Part shown: positions 23,921-31,964 of the stretch, piece by piece
How positions within the stretch are numbered: the stretch's first letter is position 1
How the letters are laid out: every line of letters begins with the position of its first letter
DNA from: JAEUTH01 sp039931675
GTDB lineage: Bacteria > Bacteroidota > Bacteroidia > AKYH767-A > OLB10
Length of the DNA: 40,963 bases
Direction: 5' to 3'
Assembly (NCBI GenBank): GCA_039931675.1
Contig: JBDTRM010000186.1
Coordinates: 1-40,963, forward strand
Position numbers and translations under genes: made by a program
Notes under the pieces: model-generated
Database searches by the model: none
The model's input: the letters and a program-made list of their open reading frames with translations, nothing else
What the model was told of the DNA's origin: nothing

Positions 23921-25576
23921 ACAAATGTTAGCGGATTTATTTCTGCAAATACAACTTGGAACCTTGCTGGTAGCCCATATATTCTTGTAGGGAACACCTT
24001 GGTATCACACGGTTATATATTGACGGTTGAACCAGGAGTTATAGTTAAATTCAATACCGACAAGGCTTTGCAAATTGATGGCGAACTTATCGCAATCGGT
24101 ACATCGGCAAACAGAATCACCTTTACATCTAATCAACCAAGTCCGGCAGCGGGCGATTGGGCTAAAATTCATTTTCCCGATACCTGTGTGGATGCTGTTT
24201 TTGACACTGTTGGAAACTATCTTTCAGGTTCAATTATGAAATATTGTGATGTACTTTATGGTGGAGGATTGGGCTTTGGAGAAATTCAGGTTGAAGGCTC
24301 TTCACCTTATTTTACTCATTGTAACATTAGCAACAGTTCGGCCGATGGAATTCATTGTAACGGTTCAACTTGTTTAGTTGATTCAAGTTCTTTAAAATTT
24401 TGTGCGGGATATGGGCTTTCGTTTGATTATTATTTTCTGCAATCAAATAGCTTGTTGGTTCAGGATGATTCTATTTTAAATAATTCTTCTGGGGGTATAT
24501 ATTCAGGTAATAATGGTTTAGGTGCTGTATTATATCCTTATGAAATTAAAAGGAATGTTTTCATATCAAATAGCCAAGACGGAGCCCTTTTTATAGATTA
24601 TGATGTATGGGAAGCAACAGTTTCAGAAAATTATTTCTTTAATAATACATCCCAGGGCTCATCAGGAATAGTTACTATAGCTGGTCGCAACCTCACTGTG
24701 ACTTGCAATCGGTTTATAAATAATCAGGTAGCTAATCATGGCACTCTTTATTTGGAGAATTCCAATGACTTTGGTATTTCCTATATTGATAATAATGTCT
24801 TTGATGGCAATATTTCTAATGCAGCGGTCTCAGCACTTTTTCTGGTATGCAATAATTATCCTAGTCCACAACAAACAATTTATTTAACAAATAATGTAAT
24901 TGAAAATAATGTATCGGCAAGCGGTGGTTCAACATGTTATTTTCGGGGATACCCTATTCCAAATAATGAAGGACTATTTAATCTTGCTCATAATAATATT
25001 GTAAATAACCAGGCAGCGACTACGCTCCAATTAAACACAGGTGCAAGTCAAAATAATAATACTAACAGGTATGCAGTCCTAAAGAATAATAATTTAATAA
25101 ATCCCGCTGTACAATATGAAATTGAGAATAACCTACCTTATGGAGACGCTAATATTTATGCAGACAGCAACTACTGGGGAGGCACAATCACACAGCATAT
25201 TGATTCTGTTATTTACGATTATTTTGACTTTGCAAATCAAACAGTGGTTTATTATAATCCAATTCTTACGTCACCCATTATACTTGATAGCTCATGCTCC
25301 TTAATTCCAATGGGAATAATGGATTTTAATAAGCCAACCTATCCTGCAATCTCCCTTTACCCAAACCCCGCCACCGATTATCTCACCATCAAAACAGGCA
25401 GCAATAAAAAACAGGTAATAACCATCACCGATATAACAAGTAAAATAATTTACACCGCCACTACCCCATCTGATAAAACAATAATCAATACAAAAGATTT
25501 TTCGCAAGGAGTTTATGCTGTGCAGGTGCAGGCAGACGATTTTATTGAAACGAAAAAGGTGATTGTGGTGAGGTAA
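23849..25576 (+). CDS. Parallel beta-helix protein with T9SS sorting domain (cassette gene 2)
   Basis: The 575-residue protein has the shared signal peptide (1-24) and sorting domain (503-575), but a different core. From about residue 27 (NVSGFISANTTWNLAGSPYIL) the core shows the start of a right-handed parallel beta-helix, with LTVEPGVIVKFN, then many short Asn-rich coils such as NNVFDGNISN, NNVIENNVSA and DSNYWGG. This fold is common in surface proteins and polysaccharide lyases. No lyase catalytic set was identified, so function is unknown. The contrast between near-identical ends and an unrelated core is the main sign that the cassette core has been replaced. Confidence 0.88.
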   Translation: MKTKLALSIILLSVFFIYEEGMAQTNVSGFISANTTWNLAGSPYILVGNTLVSHGYILTVEPGVIVKFNTDKALQIDGELIAIGTSANRITFTSNQPSPAAGDWAKIHFPDTCVDAVFDTVGNYLSGSIMKYCDVLYGGGLGFGEIQVEGSSPYFTHCNISNSSADGIHCNGSTCLVDSSSLKFCAGYGLSFDYYFLQSNSLLVQDDSILNNSSGGIYSGNNGLGAVLYPYEIKRNVFISNSQDGALFIDYDVWEATVSENYFFNNTSQGSSGIVTIAGRNLTVTCNRFINNQVANHGTLYLENSNDFGISYIDNNVFDGNISNAAVSALFLVCNNYPSPQQTIYLTNNVIENNVSASGGSTCYFRGYPIPNNEGLFNLAHNNIVNNQAATTLQLNTGASQNNNTNRYAVLKNNNLINPAVQYEIENNLPYGDANIYADSNYWGGTITQHIDSVIYDYFDFANQTVVYYNPILTSPIILDSSCSLIPMGIMDFNKPTYPAISLYPNPATDYLTIKTGSNKKQVITITDITSKIIYTATTPSDKTIINTKDFSQGVYAVQVQADDFIETKKVIVVR

Positions 25577-25760
25577 TCACGCTCGTAGAGACGTAATATA
25601 TTACGTCTCTACACCCGCGACACAGTTACCCCATTAATCATCAAAAATTAAAAATCAAAACATCTTTAAAACAAAAAAAATCATCATCATGAAAACAAAA
25701 CTTACTTTATTAATCATCCTGCTATCGTTGTTTTTTATTTATGAGGAAGGGATGGCGCAG
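25356..25760 (+). repeat. 405-bp junction repeat, copy B
   Basis: This is the counterpart of 23516-23920 at an exact offset of 1840 bp. It spans the gene 2 sorting domain, palindrome, spacer and gene 3 signal peptide. Confidence 0.9.
25585..25612. repeat. Palindrome after cassette gene 2
   Basis: A perfect 28-bp palindrome has arms GTAGAGACGTAATA and TATTACGTCTCTAC, starting 9 bp after the stop. Confidence 0.88.
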
Positions 25761-27335
25761 GCGCCTGGCTGGGATTGGGCTAAAAGCGCAGGCGGAATAT
25801 ACAGTGACATTGGAAACGGCATTGCTACAGATGCCAATGGAAATGTATATGTAACGGGTCGTTTCAGTGGTACCATCACTTTCGGCTCCACCACTTTAAC
25901 CTATGTAGGGGGTGATGATATTTTTATAGTGAAGTATGATGGCAATGGGAATGTGCTCTGGGCGAAAAGCGCTGGCGGAACATTCAACGATGAAGGAACC
26001 TGCATCAGCACTGATGCCGGAGGGAATATATATGTATCTGGGTTTTTTCAAAGTCCTTCCCTGACTTTCGGTTCAACCACTTTATCAAACTCCGGTGGTT
26101 CAGATATTTTTATAGTTAAATATGATGGCAATGGGAATGTGCTCTGGGCGAAAAGCACTGGCGGAACCGATACTGAACGAGGAAACGGCATCGCCACCAC
26201 TGCCAACGGAAATGTTTATATAACCGGTTTATTTAATAGCACCTCCATCGCATTCGGTTCAACCACTTTAACTAACGCCAATGCAGGCATTATGGATGTT
26301 TTTATAGCCAAATACGATGGCAGCGGAAATGAGCTCTGGGCAGAAAGCGCAGGAGGAACAGATGCTGATATTGGATTCGCCATCGCTTCCGATGCCAGCG
26401 GAGACGTGTATATAACGGGTTATTTTGCAAGTTCCACTATCACATTCGGCTCCACCACTTTAAGCATTGTAGGAGCAGGTGCGGATATTTTTATAGTGAA
26501 ATATGATGCCGGTGGAAATGTACTATGGGCGAAACAAGCTGGCGATTTTAGTATTGATATTGGATACGGCATTGCTACCGATGCAGCGGGAAATGTGTAT
26601 GTAACGGGCTATTTTGGAAGTGCCTCAATTACTTTCGGCTCCACCACTTTAACCAACACCAGCTTCGGTAATGATATTTTTACTGTTAAATATGATGGCA
26701 GCGGAAATGTTCTCTGGGCGAAAAGCGCAGGCGGCACAGGTAATGAGGTTGGACAGCGCATAACCACAGATCCCGGAGGAAATGTTTATGTGACGGGTGA
26801 TTTTCAAAGTTCCGCTATCACTTTTGGCTCAACCACTTTATCCAACACAGGCCAGGAAGATATTTTTATAGTGAAATATGATGGCAACGGAAATGTACCC
26901 TGGGCTGTAAGCGCAGGTGGAACAAGTGGTGAGGGCGGACAAAGCATTGCCACCAATTCATCAGGAAATGTATATGTAACGGGTTATTTTGTGAGTCCCT
27001 CCATCACTTTCGGCTCAACTACTTTAACCAATGTAAATGGTACTGATTTTTTTGTAGCCAAATTATCTAGCACAACAGGCATCGCAGAGCAAAACCCAAA
27101 TAACGGTGTAACCCTCTACCCCAACCCGGCCACCGATTACCTCACCATAAAAACAGGCATCAATAAAAAACAGGTAATAACCATCACCGATATTACAGGT
27201 AAAATAATTTATACCACCACTACCCTATCTGATAAAACAATAATCAATACAAAAGATTTTTCGCAAGGGGTTTATGCTGTGCAGGTGCAGGCAGCAGATT
27301 TTATTGAAACGAAAAAGGTGATTGTGGTGAGGTAA
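25689..27335 (+). CDS. Seven-unit SBBP-type propeller protein with T9SS sorting domain (cassette gene 3)
   Basis: The 548-residue protein has the shared signal peptide (1-24) and sorting domain (476-548). The core has seven units of about 62 residues, each with NVLWAKSAGGT, a GNVYVTG strand, FGSTTL and DIFIVKYDG. Neighbouring units are also very similar in DNA: the block at 25917-25981 recurs at 26103-26167, 186 bp away, with a few mismatches. This points to recent blade duplication or gene conversion. Compared with cassette gene 1 the fold is the same but blades are far more uniform. Likely surface-displayed through the T9SS. Confidence 0.9.
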   Translation: MKTKLTLLIILLSLFFIYEEGMAQAPGWDWAKSAGGIYSDIGNGIATDANGNVYVTGRFSGTITFGSTTLTYVGGDDIFIVKYDGNGNVLWAKSAGGTFNDEGTCISTDAGGNIYVSGFFQSPSLTFGSTTLSNSGGSDIFIVKYDGNGNVLWAKSTGGTDTERGNGIATTANGNVYITGLFNSTSIAFGSTTLTNANAGIMDVFIAKYDGSGNELWAESAGGTDADIGFAIASDASGDVYITGYFASSTITFGSTTLSIVGAGADIFIVKYDAGGNVLWAKQAGDFSIDIGYGIATDAAGNVYVTGYFGSASITFGSTTLTNTSFGNDIFTVKYDGSGNVLWAKSAGGTGNEVGQRITTDPGGNVYVTGDFQSSAITFGSTTLSNTGQEDIFIVKYDGNGNVPWAVSAGGTSGEGGQSIATNSSGNVYVTGYFVSPSITFGSTTLTNVNGTDFFVAKLSSTTGIAEQNPNNGVTLYPNPATDYLTIKTGINKKQVITITDITGKIIYTTTTLSDKTIINTKDFSQGVYAVQVQAADFIETKKVIVVR

Positions 27336-27371
27336 TCGCGCCCGTAGAGACGTAATATATTACGTCTCTAC
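27115..27371 (+). repeat. Partial junction repeat, copy C
   Basis: The sorting-domain coding part of gene 3, stop and palindrome match 23516-23772. Similarity ends at the palindrome, which marks the right edge of the array. Confidence 0.88.
27344..27371. repeat. Palindrome after cassette gene 3
   Basis: Same perfect 28-bp palindrome as at 25585-25612. A degraded relative (AGACGCAATGCATGCG, then CCTCTACG) lies near 8251-8275 in another spacer, so the element is dispersed. Confidence 0.88.
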
Positions 27372-27416
27372 ATGTTCGTCTCTACATACTACGTTTCTGG
27401 ACCGTTGAACCCAAAC

Positions 27417-27447
27417 AAAAAAGCCGCCCATAACGAGCGGCTTTTTT
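27417..27447. terminator. Bidirectional intrinsic terminator between cassette gene 3 and rpoC
   Basis: An 11-bp perfect stem (AAAAAAGCCGC with GCGGCTTTTTT) has a 9-nt loop and A/T runs on both sides. It serves convergent transcripts: the cassette array on the plus strand and the rpoBC operon on the minus strand. Confidence 0.93.
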
Positions 27448-27454
27448 CTGTGTC

Positions 27455-27490
27455 TAACCCTCGAAGGGTTTTTCAATCCTCCGAGGGTTA
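27455..27490. repeat. AACCCTCG/CGAGGGTT inverted repeat
   Basis: TAACCCTCG (27455-27463) and CGAGGGTTA (27482-27490) form an outer stem, and AACCCT-CGA-AGGGTT (27456-27470) an alternative inner one followed by T's. It lies 6 bp past the rpoC stop and may add to termination. Confidence 0.6.
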
Positions 27491-27496
27491 ATGCGA

Positions 27497-30400
27497 CTAT
27501 GCCTCAGCTTCCACTTCTTGTTTTGCTGCCATCAAAGCATCAAACTCTTCCTTGCTTCCTACAATAATCTTTTCGTATTCACGCAATCCCGTACCTGCTG
27601 GGATTAAGTGACCTACGATTACATTCTCCTTCAGGCCTAACAGGTGGTCAACCTTGCCGTGTATAGCGGCTTCGTTAAGCACCTTGGTAGTTTCCTGGAA
27701 TGATGCAGCCGATATCCAGCTCTTCGTTTGCAACGAAGCCTGTGTGATACCCTGCAACACAGGTGTTGAAGTAGCAGGTACAGCCTGGCGCGCATCGGTA
27801 GGAGTTTTTCCCTGGCGTTTCAAAGTTGAATTCTCATCGCGCAATTTACGCACGCTAACGATTTGTCCTGCTTTAAATATAGTAGAATCACCTGGTTCCA
27901 TCACCACCATCTTATCATAAATGGCATCGTTCTCTTCAATAAAATCCAAACGGTTTACCAATTCCTTTTCAAGGAACTTAGTATCTCCCGGGTCTTCTAT
28001 CTGAACCTTGCGCATCATCTGGCGAACTATCACTTCAAAGTGCTTATCGTTGATCTTCACACCCTGCAAACGGTAAACTTCCTGCACCTCGTTTACAAGA
28101 TATTCCTGCACTGCACCGGGTCCTTTGATTGAAAGAATATCACCTGGCGAAGTAGCACCATCACTTAACGATGCACCTGCGCGGATGTAATCATTATCCT
28201 GAACAAGAATGTGCTTGGATAATGCCACAAGATATTTCTTCACTTCACCATCTTTAGCCGTTACAATGATCTCGCGGTTTCCACGCTTGATACCGCCATA
28301 AGTTACCATACCATCAATTTCGGCTACTACGGCTGGATTGCTTGGGTTACGTGCTTCAAACAATTCGGTAACACGAGGCAAACCACCTGTGATATCACCG
28401 GCTTTTGCGGAACTACGCGGCAGCTTGGCTATGATCATACCTGCAGTAATCTTTTCACCTTTGTTTACAATGATGTGAGCACCTACGGGTACGTTGTAAG
28501 ACTTTAAAGTAACCTTATCACTACCTACAATTTTAATTGCGGGATTCTTAGTCTTATCACGACTATCAATAATCACTTTCTCCTTATAGCCGGTTTGCTC
28601 ATCAAGCTCCTCGCGGAAGGTTATACCTTCTTCGATATATTCATAATCAATTTTACCGGAAGATTCAGTAACAATAACCGCATTGTAAGGATCCCACTCG
28701 CAAATGATTTCACCCTTTTTCACTTCCTTACCTTCAGAAACAAACATGTGCGCACCGTAAGGAATATTATTGGTAGCGAGAATCGCCTTTGTTCCTCTAT
28801 CCACAATACGCATTTCGCCCGAACGTCCGATAACTACCTGTACATCTTTAGTTTCAGTTTTATATGGAATTGAACGTACTTCATCAAATTCAATAATACC
28901 GGCAAACTTAGCTTCAATGCGGCTTTCCTGTGCAAGGTTACGCGCTGCACCACCGGCATGGAATGTACGCAGTGTTAACTGTGTACCAGGCTCACCGATA
29001 GATTGTGCAGCAATAACACCTACTGCTTCACCACGTGATACCATGCGGCCATTAGCAAGATTGCGTCCGTAGCATTTGGCACAAACACCTTGCTTGCTTT
29101 CGCAGGTCAACACCGAACGGATTTCAACCGATTCAATCGGAGAATTTTCAATTACCTCTGCCACATCATCACCTATCTCTTCACCACTTAACACAATTGT
29201 TTTTCCTGTTAAAGGATGCACTATATCACGGAGCGATACACGACCAAGAATACGATCGTATAATGATTCCACTACATCTTCATTATTCTTCAAAGCCGTT
29301 TCTGCCAATCCACGTAAAGTGCCACAGTCAAATTCAGTGATAATTACATCCTGTGCAACGTCAACCAAACGCCTTGTTAAGTAACCTGCATCGGCAGTTT
29401 TAAGCGCTGTATCGGCAAGACCTTTACGCGCACCGTGAGTTGAGATAAAATACTCAAGGATGCTCAATCCTTCTTTAAAGTTGGAAAGGATAGGATTCTC
29501 AATAATCTCACCACCTGATGCACCAGCCTTTTGAGGTTTAGCCATCAAACCTCTCATGCCTGAAAGCTGGCGAATCTGATCCTTAGAACCACGCGCTCCT
29601 GAATCCAACATCATATAAACTGCGTTGAATCCTTGGCGTTCAGTAGAAATCGCCTTCATCAGGTTTTCTGTGATGCGTGAGTTGGTACGGGTCCAGATGT
29701 CAATAATCTGGTTGTAACGCTCATTATCAGTAATGAAACCATTTTGATAATTTTCCATTACCGTTGCTACTTCGGCATCAGCCTTAGCTATCAACTGCTC
29801 TTTATTTACATCAATATCAATATCGGCAAGGTTGAACGACAGGCCGCCTTTAAATGCCATCTTGAAACCAAGATCCTTAATATCATCTAAGAACTTCGCT
29901 GTGCCTGCAATACCAACTTTCTTTAACACCTTGGCAATAATATCGCGCAAAGATTTTTTGGTAAGAAGTTCATCAATATAACCAACTTCTGTTGGCACAA
30001 CCTGGTTAAACATTACACGACCAACTGTGGTAGTGATAATCTTTTGAACTAATTTATCATTGTCAATAACGTTTGCACGAACCCTAATTTCAGCATGCAA
30101 ATCAACACGACCTTCGTTATGTGCGATGATAACTTCTTCATCACTGTAAAAAGTCAATCCTTCACCTTTAACCTTTACCGTATCGGTTGATTTTTTTCCT
30201 TTGGTGATGTAATACAATCCCAATACCATGTCCTGCGAAGGAACGGTAATAGGTGCACCATTGGCAGGGTTAAGGATGTTATGCGAAGCAAGCATCAACA
30301 TTTGTGCTTCAAGTATTGCAGCATTACCAAGCGGAACGTGAACAGCCATCTGGTCACCGTCAAAGTCGGCATTGAAAGCCGTACAAACCAACGGGTGCAA

Positions 30401-31786
30401 TTGAATCGCTTTTCCTTCAATCAACTTTGGCTGAAATGCCTGGATACCTAAACGGTGAAGCGTTGGAGCGCGGTTAAGCATTACAGGATGTCCCTTCAAC
30501 ACATTCTCCAATATATCCCAAACAATTGCATCCTTGCGGTCAACAATTTTCTTTGCACTCTTTACAGTTTTTACTATACCGCGTTCAATCATCTTGCGGA
30601 TGATAAACGGCTTGAATAATTCAGCAGCCATATCTTTTGGCAAACCGCACTCATGTAATTTCAACTCAGGTCCAACAACAATTACTGAACGGGCACTATA
30701 ATCAACTCGCTTACCAAGTAAGTTTTGACGGAAACGACCTTGCTTGCCTTTCAATGAATCACTCAATGATTTCAGAGCGCGGTTCGATTCTGTTTTAACT
30801 GCATTCACTTTACGTGAATTGTCAAACAATGAATCCACAGCTTCCTGCAACATGCGTTTCTCATTACGCAAGATTACATCGGGTGCTTTTATCTCCATCA
30901 AACGCTTCAAGCGATTGTTGCGGATAATAACCCTGCGATACAAGTCATTCAAATCGGAAGTTGCGAAGCGACCACCATCCAATGGAACAAGTGGGCGCAA
31001 TTCAGGTGGAATAACAGGAACTACTTTCACAATCATCCATTGCGGAAGATTTTCAATATTGAGATTTGCATTGCGGAAAGCCTCAACAACATTCAAACGC
31101 TTTAATGCTTCGTTCTTACGCTGCTGCGAAGTTTCGTTGCTTGCCTGGTGACGGAGGCGGAATGAAAGTTCATCCAAATCCAACCGCGACAACAAATCAT
31201 ACAATGAATCAGCACCCATCTTAGCTATGAACTTGTTAGGGTCTGAATCATCAAGGTGTTGATTTTCCTTTGGCAATCCATCAATGATATTGAAGTACTC
31301 TTCTTCAGTTAAGAAGTCAAGGTAATTTATACCATCAGCTCCTTTGATACCAGCCTGGATTACAACGTAACGCTCATAGTAAATGATGAGATCAAGCTTT
31401 TTGGTAGGTAATCCCAGCAAATAACCAATCTTATTTGGCAATGAACGGAAGTACCAGATATGCGCGACAGGAACCACCAATGAAATGTGTCCCATACGCT
31501 CTCTGCGCACTTTCTTTTCTGTCACTTCAACACCGCAACGATCGCATACAATACCCTTGTAACGGATACGTTTGTATTTGCCGCAATGACATTCCCAATC
31601 CTTAACAGGACCGAAAATACGTTCGCAGAACAAACCATCTCGCTCAGGCTTATAAGTACGGTAATTGATTGTTTCAGGCTTTAGAACTTCACCGCTACTT
31701 TGCTCAAGAATATCTTCGGGCGAAGACAAACTGATAGTAATCTTGGAGAAGTTACTCTTTAATTTTATTTCTTTTTTAGTTCCCAT
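27497..31786 (-). CDS. rpoC: RNA polymerase subunit beta'
   Basis: The 1429-residue catalytic subunit carries all key landmarks: the first zinc site CHCGKYKRIRYKGIVCDRC (Cys66, 68, 81, 84), the active-site NADFDGDQ (472-479, three Mg-binding Asp), the GEAVGVIAAQSIGEPGTQLT bridge/trigger region, and the second zinc site with CGTLRG and VLTCESKQGVCAKCYG. The length is typical for Bacteroidota. It is last in the cluster, 178 bp after rpoB, and reads into the bidirectional terminator. The spacer to rpoB holds a long inverted repeat. The ATG at 31786 fits the family N-terminus. Confidence 0.98.
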   Translation of the reverse strand: MGTKKEIKLKSNFSKITISLSSPEDILEQSSGEVLKPETINYRTYKPERDGLFCERIFGPVKDWECHCGKYKRIRYKGIVCDRCGVEVTEKKVRRERMGHISLVVPVAHIWYFRSLPNKIGYLLGLPTKKLDLIIYYERYVVIQAGIKGADGINYLDFLTEEEYFNIIDGLPKENQHLDDSDPNKFIAKMGADSLYDLLSRLDLDELSFRLRHQASNETSQQRKNEALKRLNVVEAFRNANLNIENLPQWMIVKVVPVIPPELRPLVPLDGGRFATSDLNDLYRRVIIRNNRLKRLMEIKAPDVILRNEKRMLQEAVDSLFDNSRKVNAVKTESNRALKSLSDSLKGKQGRFRQNLLGKRVDYSARSVIVVGPELKLHECGLPKDMAAELFKPFIIRKMIERGIVKTVKSAKKIVDRKDAIVWDILENVLKGHPVMLNRAPTLHRLGIQAFQPKLIEGKAIQLHPLVCTAFNADFDGDQMAVHVPLGNAAILEAQMLMLASHNILNPANGAPITVPSQDMVLGLYYITKGKKSTDTVKVKGEGLTFYSDEEVIIAHNEGRVDLHAEIRVRANVIDNDKLVQKIITTTVGRVMFNQVVPTEVGYIDELLTKKSLRDIIAKVLKKVGIAGTAKFLDDIKDLGFKMAFKGGLSFNLADIDIDVNKEQLIAKADAEVATVMENYQNGFITDNERYNQIIDIWTRTNSRITENLMKAISTERQGFNAVYMMLDSGARGSKDQIRQLSGMRGLMAKPQKAGASGGEIIENPILSNFKEGLSILEYFISTHGARKGLADTALKTADAGYLTRRLVDVAQDVIITEFDCGTLRGLAETALKNNEDVVESLYDRILGRVSLRDIVHPLTGKTIVLSGEEIGDDVAEVIENSPIESVEIRSVLTCESKQGVCAKCYGRNLANGRMVSRGEAVGVIAAQSIGEPGTQLTLRTFHAGGAARNLAQESRIEAKFAGIIEFDEVRSIPYKTETKDVQVVIGRSGEMRIVDRGTKAILATNNIPYGAHMFVSEGKEVKKGEIICEWDPYNAVIVTESSGKIDYEYIEEGITFREELDEQTGYKEKVIIDSRDKTKNPAIKIVGSDKVTLKSYNVPVGAHIIVNKGEKITAGMIIAKLPRSSAKAGDITGGLPRVTELFEARNPSNPAVVAEIDGMVTYGGIKRGNREIIVTAKDGEVKKYLVALSKHILVQDNDYIRAGASLSDGATSPGDILSIKGPGAVQEYLVNEVQEVYRLQGVKINDKHFEVIVRQMMRKVQIEDPGDTKFLEKELVNRLDFIEENDAIYDKMVVMEPGDSTIFKAGQIVSVRKLRDENSTLKRQGKTPTDARQAVPATSTPVLQGITQASLQTKSWISAASFQETTKVLNEAAIHGKVDHLLGLKENVIVGHLIPAGTGLREYEKIIVGSKEEFDALMAAKQEVEAEA

Positions 31787-31888
31787 TTCTTTTCAATTTT
31801 CGGTTTACAGTTTTTGATTAACCCTTTTACTATCACCGCTTTATTTGATGGTTTTTAATTTATAATTTTAATGAACGAATTTGCCCCT

Positions 31889-31952
31889 AACCCCAACCCT
31901 AAAGGGAGTCCGTTTGCTATTGAACAGACTGGCTCCCTTTAGGGTTGGGGTT
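31889..31952. repeat. Perfect 20-bp inverted repeat between rpoB and rpoC
   Basis: The arms AACCCCAACCCTAAAGGGAG (31889-31908) and its exact complement (31933-31952) flank a 24-nt loop. The right arm ends 12 bp from the rpoB stop on the minus-strand transcript. No U-run follows the stem in transcription direction, so a classic terminator is unlikely. The sequence resembles a dispersed Bacteroidota repeat (CCAACCCTAAAGGGAG type). Confidence 0.85.
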
Positions 31953-31964
31953 CTTTCCCTCTTA

